From NCBI RefSeq assembly GCF_000001735.4, contig NC_003074.8, positions 19,475,261 through 19,539,260 on the forward strand: 64,000 nucleotides of DNA. The letters are read 5' to 3'. A program made the position numbers and the translations under genes. Each line of letters starts with the position of its first letter. The stretch's first letter is position 1. The DNA is from Arabidopsis thaliana (taxonomy: Eukaryota > Streptophyta > Magnoliopsida > Brassicales > Brassicaceae). A model generated the notes under the pieces. The model made no database searches. It was not told the origin of the DNA and saw only the letters and a list, made by a program, of their open reading frames with translations. Of this stretch, positions 35,253 through 47,337 are shown in pieces.

Positions 35253-37287
35253 ATGAGTGAGCCAAATCGGGTACCCAAATCCATGACCCGACCCGTCGGA
35301 GGAACCGAGTACAGCTGGTGCAGAGCGATTGACGGCGGCACAGGTATCGCCGTCATAGCTCTCTTACTTTCCCGAACACCAAAACTCCAAAATCTCCAAA
35401 ATACCCTCGACAAACTCCAGATTTACCACCCCACTCTCCGTTCCAACATCCGTTTCGACGCATCCGCTAACTCCTTCTCCTTCGTCGTTACGTCCGCCGC
35501 CGATTCTCACGTCGAAATCCATCCCTTCGATTCCGTATCTACGGCTCAGATCATCCGAGACAGCGACGATCCATGCGCTGATCCACACAGAATCATCCTA
35601 GAACACGAGATGAACAAAAACACGTGGATCAATCCACACCGTTGGATCAAATCCGAGTCACGCGTGTTTATCGTCAGTCTCTACGATCTAACCGACGACG
35701 GAGAGCAACGGATACTCACATTTCGGCTGAACACGGCGGCGGTCGATCGTACTGCGGCGGTTACGCTTCTGAGAGAGTTTATGAAAGAGACGGCGGCTGA
35801 TGGTTTCGGAAACGGTCCCGTGGTGGCGGCGACGGAGACGGCGGTGGGATTAGGTAAGGCGATAGAGGAGCTGATTCCGAGTGGGAAAGGGGATAAACCG
35901 TTCTGGGCGCGTGGCATCGACGTGCTTGGTTACTCGTTAAACGCGTTTCGGTTTTCGAATTTGAATTTCGTGGACGCAGAGAATTCGAACCGGAGATCGC
36001 AATTGGTGAGGCTCAAATTGGATAGAGATCAGACTCTCAAACTTGTGGCTGTAAGTTACTCTCCACACCATTCGATTAATTAATTATGTGCTAATTACTA
36101 TTATTACGTGTTAACCATAGAGTATTAGTATTTGTTACCATTTTTGCGTGTATGAATATAAAATAAATATCTCACGAGGATTACATAAAAAATAAAATAA
36201 TAGTTACTTTTATTTTATTGTTATGTACATAATTTTGAGTAATCCATAGTCTACAAATACTCATTGTTGCAATTACATATGCATACATTGAAGGGCTCTA
36301 CATTTAGTTTGTAACTCAAAAAGGACTAAGAGGATGATGGTTTGTGCTAAAAAAGCTTTAGATTGTTTCTGAAAAGTTGGAGCAATTCAATCACTATTTG
36401 TAGGGATGCAAGGCAAGAGGGTTAAAGTTATGGGCGGCATTAGCGTCCTCGGCGTTAATCGCTGCGTATTCCTCGAAGAATCTACCGCCATACCAAGGAG
36501 AGAAATACGCCGTGGTGACTCTTTCGGATTGTCGTTCCATTCTTGAACCTCCTCTTACTTCAAATGACTTTGGTAAGCTCGAAAATTTGGGATTACTATA
36601 GCCTTTGATGATATATATGAGGAATAGATGTTCATAGATTATCTTCTCATGATTGCAACAAATTTTTTATGAGCTAGTGATGATACGGTTCAAGACTGCA
36701 TTTTTGTAGTTCTTACTAGACATTTTCAAACTCGTTAAACTAACAATGGACAAATGCAATTTGATTTGGATGTTGTAGTATTGATCTTATGATTTGAACT
36801 TGATATATTTCTTATTTTGTTTCCAGGTTTCTACCATGCAGGGATCCTTCATACACACGATTTAACCGGAGAAGAAAAGCTCTGGGACCTAGCCAAAAGA
36901 TGCTACGACTCGTTCACATCCTCCAAGAACTCGAACAAGCAGTTCACTGATATGTCAGATCTCAATTTCTTAATGTGCAAGGCCATAGAGAATCCTAATC
37001 TCACGCCTTCCTCTTCTCTGAGAACCGCTTTCATCTCCATATTTGAAGATCCTGTTATCGACGAGTCTCCAGAGCCTGAATTGGCTTCTCTTGGGGTGCA
37101 AGATTACATTGGATGCGCGTCTATCCACGGGGTTGGACCGTCGGTTGCGGTTTTCGATGCGCTTAGGGATGGAAAATTGGACTGTGCGTTTGTGTATCCT
37201 TCGCCATTGCATTCAAGAGAGCAGATGGATGGGCTGATTCAACATATGAAAACTATTCTTTTGGAAGGATCTGCTTCTTCCTTTTGA
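35253..37287 (+). CDS. Acyltransferase/condensation-fold protein, unknown substrate
   Basis: Three exons: 35253-36050, 36404-36572 and 36827-37287, all in phase, giving 475 residues. The N-terminus MSEPNRVPKSMTRPVGGTEY and the layout (TLDKLQIYHPTLRSNI near residue 60, FRLNTAAVDRTAAVTLL near residue 165, a second half with QGEKYAVVTLSDCRS) resemble condensation and alcohol-acetyltransferase-like proteins of the CoA-dependent acyltransferase fold. The catalytic HXXXD motif expected near residue 165 is not intact: the segment reads LNTAAVDRTAA, with the Asp but no His four residues before it. It may therefore be non-catalytic or use another mechanism. By order At3g52610 (recalled). No signal peptide. 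Confidence 0.85.
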
Positions 37288-37852
37288 TTTGTGTTTTGAC
37301 AATCAAAACTCTCTCTTTTGTCCAGAGGCATAGATGGTCTCTGTAAAAAAATTAGTCGAAATAAATTAACTTCAAATTCTCCTCATAGATTATTGCAAAC
37401 ATCTATCATGAATAGAATAATATAATATTCTTTAAGAAAACAATTCAAATCAAAGAAATATGTTAGATGAATATTGTCATACACAATTCTATTTTATAAT
37501 AAATTTAATTCAACCATCCAAAATGTTTGAAAAAAAAGTGAGCATTTATTGTCAAAAATAGGATTTTAGATTGGAAACATAAGGTGGAAGTGAAACTGAT
37601 AAAAATTGAGGAAAAAAATATAGAAAGTGAAAATTGAAATATTTCATTTCAGTGGAATCAGCAATATTTGCGGACAATAATTTAAGAATTGAGCTAAAGA
37701 AAGCTTATGGAATCAGCAAACTCCAAACTATTTTTAGAGCACAAGACTTAGCCACAAAATCCAAACTTACTTGCCTCAGTTTCAAGCTATCTTCATTTTA
37801 ATTTGTGTTCAAATCATCTTTTTGTAAGAAAACAAAAATCATAGTGTCAAAA

Positions 37853-38296
37853 ATGGCAACGGATACAACAACTTTTCCTGAAGGCGATGCAGAAGCTGAA
37901 CTTAATCCTGGCCAAAACAAGAATTTCGAAGTAGATCCTGTTTCATCAGAGATTGCTTCTGAAAAGGTAATTAGTTGCTTATAGAATTTAATTAGATTTT
38001 ATATATGACAAGATTTATGATATCTCATTATTGAATGGATGTGTTGATTTTGCATGAGTTTCAAATAAACCACCAAATATTAAAAGCTTTTATCACTTTT
38101 CCATGTACAAGATTTATATATTTACTTTTGGGTTTGAAATGTGAAGGTACAAAAAATCGTAGAAAAGAGGGAAAACGCAAAGGCAAAGAGAGATGGGGCA
38201 CGAACGCTTAAAAACACGATCATAGTATCAGCAGTGATTGTGGCCGTCGCAGGAGCCGCTTTTGCTATAACCAAGAAATTGAAAGAGAATAAATGA
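37853..38296 (+). CDS. Small tail-anchored membrane protein
   Basis: Two exons, 37853-37966 and 38147-38296, in phase, giving 87 residues. The N-terminal half is acidic (MATDTTTFPEGDAEAELNPG). A basic linker follows (VEKRENAKAKRDGARTLK). Then comes one hydrophobic segment, about residues 63-79 (NTIIVSAVIVAVAGAAFAI), and a short basic tail TKKLKENK. One C-terminal helix with a basic end is the layout of tail-anchored proteins of peroxisomes, mitochondria or plastid envelope; the compartment cannot be settled here. By order At3g52620 (recalled). No known domain. Confidence 0.75.
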
Positions 38297-38575
38297 TCTT
38301 ATACAAGTTAATTTCTCAATTTTCCTTTGTAACTTTTCTTACATAAGAAATTAAGAAAAAAATAACTATTGACATTATATAATAATTATTAAAATCTCTA
38401 TATTTTTTTATATGTAATTTTTAAAATTAAATAATGCAATTGAATACCATTTTTTGTTTTTTTCAAACTATGGTTTGAATAATGCGTTTAATGAATGTGT
38501 TAATTGTACCAACATCAAAAATAAACGAATTCTGGTTTTGTGAAAAAAACTCAACGATCCAAGGAACACCTAAAA

Positions 38576-38676
38576 GGCCCAATGGGTACAATACATACAG
38601 GCCCATAATCAAACGATTGGTCCCATTGTTTCTCTTCATATTTGTTGGCGCCATGTGAAGCTTTTCATTTCCCGCC
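38576..38676 (+). promoter_or_regulatory. RPA3 promoter: E2F-type and site II elements
   Basis: TTTCCCGCC at 38668-38676 matches the E2F consensus (TTTSSCGC). TTGGCGCC at 38645-38652 is a second E2F-like core. GGCCCA site II motifs (inverted TGGGCC) lie at 38576-38581 and 38600-38605. The pairing of E2F and site II elements is typical of plant S-phase genes such as PCNA and fits a replication protein. Confidence 0.7.
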
Positions 38677-38774
38677 CAAATTCTCTCCATAAACTCTCTC
38701 AAAGCCTAGAAAGTCCTCAGAAGTTAGGGCTAATCATTTGCAACTCCGACGAACGATTCATCTTCTCCAACAAG

Positions 38775-38914
38775 GTAAATCTTCTTAATCAATTCTCTTC
38801 CCTTCGATTGAATTTCTCAAAATCGATTTCCTGGTTTTCAAAATTTTTAATCCCTTTATCTTTGCTATTGAATACGAAACTGATTTACCAATTCGCTTTT
38901 GAATCTTTGAACAG
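38775..38914 (+). other. Probable 5' leader intron of RPA3
   Basis: Donor CAAG/GTAAAT at 38775 and acceptor TTTGAACAG ending at 38914, 9 bp before the ATG. T-rich interior with 5'-UTR-like flanks. This is a prediction from splice signals only. Confidence 0.5.
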
Positions 38915-38923
38915 TAGATAGCA

Positions 38924-39336
38924 ATGGATACTTCAAGTCCTTCAGCTTTTGTGAACGGAGCTTTGTTGAGGAGATTCATTGGCCAAAAAGTCAGAACTGT
39001 GATTCAAGTGACTGGTTCAGAGATTGGATCTGTGGTTGGCAAATCTACTGATGATCTTCAGATCGTTGTTAGAGGATCGTCTCCTCCTTCTCCTCTTACT
39101 ACTTACCTTGAGGTTATTGGAATTGCAGAGAGTGATAACGCTATTCGAGCTGAAACTTGGACCAATTTTGGCAACACTTTTGGTAATTTAGTGATTCCAT
39201 TACTGTGTCGAGTTTATCAGATTTGCTATTGAGTTGTGTTTTGATGTTTTGGTTGTTATTTTTGGTTGCAGATACACAGAACTACAACGAGCTATGTAAG
39301 CTAGCAAATGGGGAGTTCAAGCACTTGTTCATCTAA
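38924..39336 (+). CDS. RPA3: Replication protein A 14-kDa subunit (RPA3)
   Basis: Two coding exons, 38924-39182 and 39272-39336, in phase, 107 residues. Sequence: MDTSSPSAFVNGALLRRFIG, QKVRTVIQVTGSEIGSVVGK, then VVRGSSPPSPLTTYLEVIGI and the tail LCKLANGEFKHLFI. It is a single OB fold of the Rep_fac-A_3 type. RPA3 is the smallest subunit of the heterotrimer that coats single-stranded DNA in replication, repair and recombination. By order At3g52630 (recalled). The promoter carries E2F-like sites. Confidence 0.88.
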
Positions 39337-39817
39337 TGTTGTGATGATGATTATGATCATGGAAGCGATTCCATTAAAACATTTTGTAGAGATGCTTATG
39401 CTTTATATGTATTTGATGTCTCACCACTTTCTGGTTCTATGATTTTATTTACTTAGTATATGTAACAACTTCTTAATCTATCACAACTAAGCTTAAATTG
39501 CTGTTTTGTTAATTGAGGTACCAAAACACAAAACAAAACACTATTTTCTTCTTGGCAGCTAAGATTTTGCTCTGGATTTAGAATTGTATTGTTGCTTTAT
39601 CTATAGGATTTTGTGAAAGCAAACTTTTTTCTTATAAATTTCTTGCCAGTGTAATAAAGAATTTAACATGAATTAGCTCAAAGACATATTTTAATAACCT
39701 TGGTTGAGAAAAAAGGTTTCTACCACTAAGGTATTGGTGGTGTTGCTGGTTAGGCAATGTCTTACGGAAACTGACAAGTAATTTTGAGCCGAGAGGAGAG
39801 GGAATTAAATACAAGTC

Positions 39818-42800
39818 TCAGTCCTGCTTCAAGGCTTTTGTGATGATTGACTTAGCAGCCAAAATTCCGATGTAAGCCAACGTTGTGACTGTAATACCTG
39901 CAACGAGGACTGCATTGTCGTATGCTGAGTGCTGGACTGTGTACACATGCACCCTTAAAGTGTCCCAGTTGCTTTCGGTCCACACTGGATCAACCATCCC
40001 CATAGAATCTGATGAGTTCTGTGGTAGAATTGTCCAAGCTCCATCGTTATACTTCAATCGAGTTGAATAAGCTGGAACATACCTGCCAAAACCAGAACTT
40101 AATGTGTTATGCTCAGACAGCAAATTGGTTAGGTCACATACAACATATCAGGTCAGGGGAAGAAGAAAATGATGATAGCTTCAATTCAAAGGTCAACAAA
40201 CTAAAGATAGACTTTCTCCCAAGTCTAAAAACACTCCACTTCTGAAGCCTATCCTAATTAATAATTCCTATAAAATGCCTACCAGACTTAAGATTTTGGT
40301 TCATTTTGAGACATAAGAGAGAACTTGAGCATGCAAACCAAATTGCAATTTCCAAGCACAGAGTTTACCTGGTTGTGGAGACAACACATGTTCCTTCCTT
40401 GTTGCTCTCTGCTTTGATGCACACTTCGTCAGTTTTGCTACAGACTCCTTTTGAACAAACTGAGGTTGTATTTCCCTTTTGGACAGATGTTTTATCTGCC
40501 AGAAAGTTCCATAGGAATCTAGAAACATCACCGACGTAACCAAGGTAAGGTTTGGAGGAAGGTTCTCCGAGGATGACGCCAGCATAGTTGCCTGGACAAG
40601 TGTTTGTCGGTGAAATATAGTCTTTTACCAAGTTGCAAGATAAGCCCGGTTCACAAGCTAAAAGACAGGTTAGAAGCTCTTCAACGAAAGAAGCATTGAC
40701 ATGGATGGATCCCAGAGCTGAATTGCTTGTATCTTTGTTGTCACTTGCTAGGATGTAAAGTGTTCGGGCCACAACAGAAGCAGCAGCTACTACAGACGAG
40801 GAGTTGATATTTGCTGCAATACAACACCAGAAAGGAATCAAAAGTGCAAAATGGGGTTTGGAGCGAAAAGAAGAGAAAGACAGGCTGTGACTCTTCTTAC
40901 ACAAGTCATCGAGGTGACTATGGTAGAACTTATTCACAAAGTTGGTATCAAAGTCTTCAAGTACAACAGCTGAAGTCTGAGGGTTCTGCAACAATGAATA
41001 TGATGTTATACCTTTTTCACTCTAGGCAATCTGGTTCAGAATCACATAATAGTAAGCAAGTATACTTCTCCTGTCATATTCATGATCAACTGAAGGTGAA
41101 GTATATGCAAAGAGTATAGTGCGAATACACATTTGAATTGTCTTCCCATCTATTTACTTGGAATATATATTGTACCTTTCTCATGAAAGCCATCAAGGAG
41201 GATGGGGGTATTCCAGGGTTTGCAGTATCTGCTGAAAGAATTTTGATGTTTTTTGATGCAAGTGAATCCTGAGCTATCTTTAAAGCATCCAGTGTCATGT
41301 TTGTAACTGAAGAAACCTAAAGCAGAACACCAAAAGTGGAGGTTAAGTCGCCTATGACAGTTTTCACATTATCGAACGAATTCGAATTATGCAAGAGTTT
41401 CAGGATATCAGGAATTTCTCACCCTTGTTTTATGAGCAAAGAAGGTGTTTATCCCTCCACTTAAACCTTTTCCAACAGATCCTATTTCAAGCACCTGTTA
41501 GATAATAGAAGAAGCAATCTGAATTCGATCTTTAGATTTAGAAAATTGTGAACATTCAATTTCACAAGGAACACTTAAACTTGCTTTCTGCGCTACTAAG
41601 AAACAAATAAGTTGCAGCAACGATGAAACACAGGCAACTTTTTCCACAGGGATTTCATGCATAAGGCTAGCTGTCTCTATCAACTTTGTCAGACCAAAAC
41701 AATAATGATTACCGTTTCAATCGAAGTATTGCTAAGGCCTGCGACAGCATCTGAATGCAGATCTAATTCGTGTAAGAACCTCCTGCTGCCAAGGTAACCC
41801 CATGTCTCTCCGGTCAGAACCAAAAACACAAGCTGCATTCATTTACGATTTACATGTATTAAAGCTTGCAAACAACAAAAAGCGTGAAATAACACTAAAT
41901 CACATGGTACACTGGCACCTGTTTTTTGAGATTACTAATACCATCAACTCGAGAAAGAGCATCAACTGCTCCTAGAAGAGCTACCAGACCCTGAAAGAAG
42001 GAGAACGTGTTGAGCAATAAATCGGGAAAAGAAGAATAAGAAGAGTAAATAAATGTATTCTAGATCAACCCAAAAGCAGAAAATAGCAAGTTCTCACAGA
42101 TATTGGTGAATCTGCACCAAAACTTTTGTCACGGAAAAATGATGCAGTATCCATGGAGGCCACAGTCAGCACAACTGGTTTGCGATTGTTGGAAGACGAA
42201 ACACTGATTGGTGGAAGCGAGGACCAAACACTGTCCTTCATAACAAAGTTGTTAGAAAACGAAACGTATCCTTTAAAAGGTTTTCATATGTCATTAGATC
42301 AGACAGTAATAAAGACCTAAATCTTTACCTATATCCGCCCAATGGGAGGCAAGTTCCCTCCTGCAAACAAGCCTCCGAATTGTGTGTTCCAGCTTTGGTA
42401 GTCTAATACAAAAAATAGAGAATTGGGTGTCATAATCTAAGTCAAAGTGAAGATCCATAAAGCTGGTTAACGTTCCAGTGAGCAAGATTGCTAAAGCCAT
42501 ATACCTCCATAACCATATTGAATTCAGCAACATCACTGGTATATGTTCCATGCTTCATCTTTTTCTTGGAAAGGATCTGCGCAAATATAATAGGATGTAA
42601 ATATGTAGTCGATAACCTGAAAAAAGTGAAGCTATCCACATAAACTATACACTTTAGATTGCTACCAACACAACAGAAACATAAAGCTAGCTTCTTGACA
42701 GAACCTCATCTGGTAAGGACAACAACATACTATAGAATGACATAGTTGACCAGCAGTTTAAAGGCAACTACCACAAGACAAATGGAAAGGCTATGGTTGA

Positions 42801-45030
42801 GTCCAATTACAGGCTATGGAAAGCAACATGCATTTGAAATCTACAGATGCAGCTGGGAGTTGCCTTCAGCTGGATGAGACAAACATTCCAGGACCAAATT
42901 TGTATTCTTATTTAAAATGGGTAATCAATGCTTAGAAAAATTTCTGCAGACTAATTCAGTTTAAACTAGGAGTATTCATTTCATATGACCTTGGAGATAC
43001 ATATCTCATGCATCATTTTACAGCCATATTTTCATCAAGCAATACTGCTCTTAAGAGTGACCAACAGTCATAATGCCTCTCTAAGCCTTGAGTTCATTTC
43101 CTCATATTTCTAAAAATGTCATCAATTTCGCTTTTCTGACAACACAAATAGACACATTTAAAATTTGCAAAAGAATGCAAGTTTGAAGGATTACCTCATG
43201 CACAGCTGATATGCCACTTTCTGACAATAAGTACACAGGAAAATTATAATTTCTCCACATGATGCTTGATGCCTGCAAATAATCATTTTTTAGCAATGGT
43301 CAATGGCTAGAGACTTATCGCCTGCAACTACTCATAAGAATCAAAATCATTTTTTCTCCGTAGATAACAATAAGAGGAACTATCTTTTAATTAAGGTAGA
43401 TAAATATGCAACAGATTTTTGAACTTCTTTATAAGTGATCATCTAGGCAGATACATGCATTCCTCCAGTAAAATTATACCATAAGAAAAGGATTTATGGT
43501 ATTTGTGTGTTAGCAGGTAGTTAAGTTTAGTTCCAGAAGAAAACAGCATATAACTCGGAAATGCTTGACTATGGATTTGGTGATAACTGATTGAAACAAT
43601 TTCCAACCCACTATAAAAGAGTTGACAGGAAGAAGTAATTTCAAAGATCCAGACAGAGTTTACGCTACCGTACAGCTGAATTCCATTTGTACTCAACGTT
43701 TTCATAGGGTGAAAACTGGGCTTGAGGAAACCTTTTATCAGGAGAAAACCCTACAATAAAGAAGAAAGAAACACTAACGCCATCAACATAGATAAGAAGT
43801 ATCAAGTACTATTTTTAAGGGAATTAAGAACTCAAGACAATTTAAGGAATTAGCCATTCAAGTTGACAGAATCATAAATATGTGGATGGACATAGTACCT
43901 TTTAACTTTTGTTGGAAATTAGATCCTGATTCAACTAGAACACCACCAATTTTGCTAGCAAAGCTCAAATCAGTTGACACCCTGGAAAAGGCACAAAGAG
44001 GAGTGGTCCTGTTATTTCTACTGAATAGAGTGTCTAAGCGATGTACAAGTCTAATGAACAATGCCAGAAGTAAGCCAGACTGCAGGGTTCTACAGTAAAG
44101 TGTTTGGAGGTATACCTACTTTCCGTTAGTCGAATGAAAATAAAGCGGAAAAAGCCAATGAATTACTGGTTCCACTAAACACCTAATCCATGCACCAACA
44201 ACCAAGTGACTACATTTCTAGCAGATTTCAAAAATGGTGATAAGAGGGTATACTCATTCCAATCTGTTGTTTCACTGTCATGGAAGATTACTAAAAGTGT
44301 TTGCCTTAAATACTCAAGTACTAATGAAAACAAACTCTTAGATATACGTTATTCTTAAGGATGTAATTGCCTTTCCAAAAAGGCTGATTTGGCACCCAAA
44401 AGCTAAATCTTGTTTGACGTTAAATAAAACACCAAAATGAGAACTACAAGCGAGTGGGAAAGCACTACTCCACAAATTAAGAGATCACTAACAAAATCGA
44501 ATAGAGGTCATGAAAGTTTTGTAAATGAAAAAGGAGACATGCCTGGTAAAGAAATCTTCCATTTCATCAGCTGTAACCAAAATAGTGTGTGGCTGAACCA
44601 AATCTTTAACGTCCTTTAATTTTATGATTGGAGCCACCACTTTATTTATTCCAGGATCTGAGTATTTTTATAAACATAAAACTTAGAGGACCTCATCAAC
44701 AGATAAAAATCATGTAGCTGAGAGGCCCAAAAGAAGCTTACTTGAACATCCAATCTCTCCAGACAGATTGAGAAGACGTACACAAGGAAACCCATCAACA
44801 GCAACATACATTAGCTTCTGAAGGTCAGGTACAGATTCAATAGATGTTATCTCATCTACACAAAACGAAACCTCAATTTCAGATTACAATGTTCTATCAA
44901 CTAATACATTTCATCACCAATTTTATCCGGGGAAAGGAAACTCACCAGCGAGAGAGAGATGAAGAGGAAGGATTGAAAGTAGAACAAGTGTAAAAGCTAT
45001 AGAAAGAAGACGAATAAGTCCCATTGCCAT
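39818..45030 (-). CDS. Nicastrin, gamma-secretase subunit
   Basis: Many-exon gene (about 16 exons over 5.2 kb). Mapped exons include 45030-44946, 44855-44742, 44657-44543 and 43981-43899, all in phase. The first encodes a signal peptide, MAMGLIRLLSIAFTLVLLSI. The ectodomain includes DEITSIESVPDLQKLMYVAV, SSIMWRNYNFPVYLLSESG, the cysteine-rich CLLACEPGLSC and CPGNYAGVIL. The end carries a single transmembrane helix, NAVLVAGITVTTLAYIGILA, then AAKSIITKALKQD and the stop at 39818. Nicastrin belongs to the zinc-exopeptidase-like fold, is not itself catalytic, and gates substrate access to presenilin in an intramembrane protease complex. By order At3g52640 (recalled), about 676 residues. Intron 3 appears to use a GC donor. 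The start is the first of two close ATGs (45030 and 45024). Confidence 0.92.
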
Positions 45031-45381
45031 AGCATCCGTCAGAGAGTTGCGATTATTAGCGGAAGCTACTTGCAAATCATCGCTGCAGATACGATCAAGA
45101 ATAATGTGACCGATTTTATAAAAGATCAAAAAATGTTAGAATCGGAAGAAGCAGTACCTGGGAAACGAAAAAAGGGGAAATTGGAAGAGAGAGCGAGAGA
45201 GAGGTCCGATTCGCCGGAGAAATGGAAACCTAGCTCGGAATTACGCGGTGGGAGTCTGAGTCAAAGACTGAGATTTTTCGTGTTGATTCTTATGTCTTTC
45301 AAAATTCCCAAGATATAGAAAAATTGAGGTATTCACATTTTGTGCGGATTTTATTATATTAAAAGTAATTAAGTGAACCTA
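45031..45381. other. Nicastrin 5' leader and upstream region
   Basis: On the minus strand a CGTTTCCCAG/GTACTG donor near 45157 and a TATCTGCAG acceptor near 45094 suggest a short leader intron. Upstream AT-rich DNA leads into the first Helitron. No other gene seen. Confidence 0.45.
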
Positions 45382-45966
45382 TCTATATATATATTTTTGC
45401 AGCCATTTTGTAAAATAAATCCTAGATTTGGAACTTATTTACAATGGCTGCCACTGGCTTTTATTTATTTATTTTCTTTTAGCAATAAATTGATTAACAA
45501 ACAAAAAATATTCCAAATATATTCCAATCCCATATATCACGCAGATTTCTCCAAAATTTGAACTAGATTTCGGAAATTATTTAAAACAAAAAATATTTGA
45601 CAAACCAAAATACAATTGCAATCCCTTAAAATGAGCAAAACGCACATAAATACATTTCTTATCAGTTCACTAAATCTTATTTCTCCAAAATTTGAATTAG
45701 ATTTCGACAACTATTTAAAACAAAAATTTGTTTGACAAACTAAAATATAATTGCAATCCCGTAATTTTTTTTTTTAAATTAGCGGTGTACTACAAATTTT
45801 TTTAACGGGACGGGTTTGGCAGAACGGGTTTGGAAGGATGTTACTTAATAACAATTGTAAACTATAAAATATAAATATTTTATAGATAAATATAATTTAC
45901 AGACTTTTATATATACTAATTTTAAAAAATAATTGTCTCCGCGGTGTACCGCGGGTTATAATCTAG
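45382..45966 (+). mobile_element. Non-autonomous Helitron, copy 1 (585 bp)
   Basis: Starts TCTATATATATATTTTTGC after a host A. Ends with hairpin CCGCGG-TGTA-CCGCGG (45939-45954), 8 bp, then CTAG followed by a host T. The 5' TC, 3' hairpin about 10 bp before CTRR and A/T target are the defining Helitron features. It contains the paired motif ACGGGTTTGG twice near 45810-45835 and no coding capacity. Same family as the elements at 53764 and 61229. It sits upstream of nicastrin. Confidence 0.85.
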
Positions 45967-47337
45967 TTGTTTATACAAAAAGAAAAAATATTTTCATTCC
46001 ACATTTTCTTTTTTTTTTTGTAAGAAATTTGTATTACATTTTATGGCTTCATTTTTACAAAATCGTAGACTAATTATGATTGATTAGGGTATTATTTGCT
46101 AGATTATATAGGCAAGTTTTGGCTAAAAATTGATAAAAAAAAAAACATATTGTATATGGTAAAACTATAATTTTAAAGAAATTATTCCATATGTGATTTT
46201 AACAAATAACGTAGATCATGTATAAACTGCATGTTAATTAAGAAAAAACTAGTGTTAATTTTGAAAACAATGTGTAAAAAAAATATAAGGCGCAAATTCT
46301 CATCCAACTTGAAAGTTTTTTTTGCATAAAAATCAAATTTGTCGTATATTAAGATCGGTAATAAGCCGTAATATAAGATTGGTCGCATCATAATAAAAAG
46401 TGACTACACCTCCTTGATAGTCTCGCTTAGGCATCTTTTAGGTCATATCAATACAACATACACATATACATATTTTTCAACACCTGAGGTGCGCGAAGAT
46501 AGACACTTCTTCATCCTCTCCGTAATTCTCAAAATTAGGGTTTTCTTCCGGCAGCTCTCTCAGGTACTTTCTCGCTCTTTCTTCTTTCATCTCATTGCGC
46601 CTCTCTTCGTTTCCTTTCGTGAATCTTTTTTTTTGGTTGGGGATCCAAAATTGGGATTTGTGTAACTCTTCTTATCTTAATTAAAAACTGAATCTTTCTC
46701 TCATTTTTGTTCCAATGATTGCTAAGTTAGCTTAAACACGCCTTTGATTGACATTTCTCTGAGTTATAGCTTTGTATGTGTATTGGGTTGTTCTTGGTTG
46801 TATCTATCATTGTGGTCAATTTGTGTGAAATAATCAAATAGAATTGTAGTTATAAGCTGAGGATTCTCTTAACAGGTTAGATTGGCAGCATAAAAAATAT
46901 CACTTGCAAATTCTGAACAATGTCTGTTGTGGGAGATTCTAACATGGAGCTGGAGTTTTCTAAGCAAAGATACTATTTTGACTTTAGCCCTTCTTATCTT
47001 TCTTGTTGCCATGAATATTTTAACCTTCTTTGCATCTAACCAAGGCCTATGATATCATGGTTTTTATCCGCTCTCAGGGGTCATTTCGTTTCTTATCTTT
47101 TTTTGTTTCACCTGTTGAGCATTTCATCGCCCTCTTCTCTCTTTGTCTATTTGTTTGTCACCTTTTTAGCCGCATTATGGCAAAGCGTCAATTCGAACTT
47201 CTTATTCTTCTTTTCTATTGGCCTCTTATTGTTTCTTTTCCAACCTTTCCTCGGTTTTATTCTCTCTCCCCACTTGCTTCTTGCTTCTGTGTCTCCTCCA
47301 CAGTTGTACTGCAAGCATTCTTTTCTAGATATTTAAG
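45967..47337 (+). promoter_or_regulatory. Upstream region and leader of LFL1
   Basis: The first 450 bp are AT-rich. From about 46470 the sequence becomes a typical leader (AAATTAGGGTTTTCTTCCGG) with donor CAG/GTACTT at 46564 and acceptor TTAACAG at 46875. A second leader intron probably ends at TTTCTAG about 10 bp before the ATG at 47338. Open frames here (such as 47030-47401) overlap the leader and are not credible proteins. Leader ATGs near 46920 could be upstream ORFs if retained. Confidence 0.5.

Noticed and set aside
42294-42639. Possible separate small genes on the minus strand within 39.8-45.0 kb
   Set aside because: They are exons and read-through introns of nicastrin; splice junctions place them in one gene.
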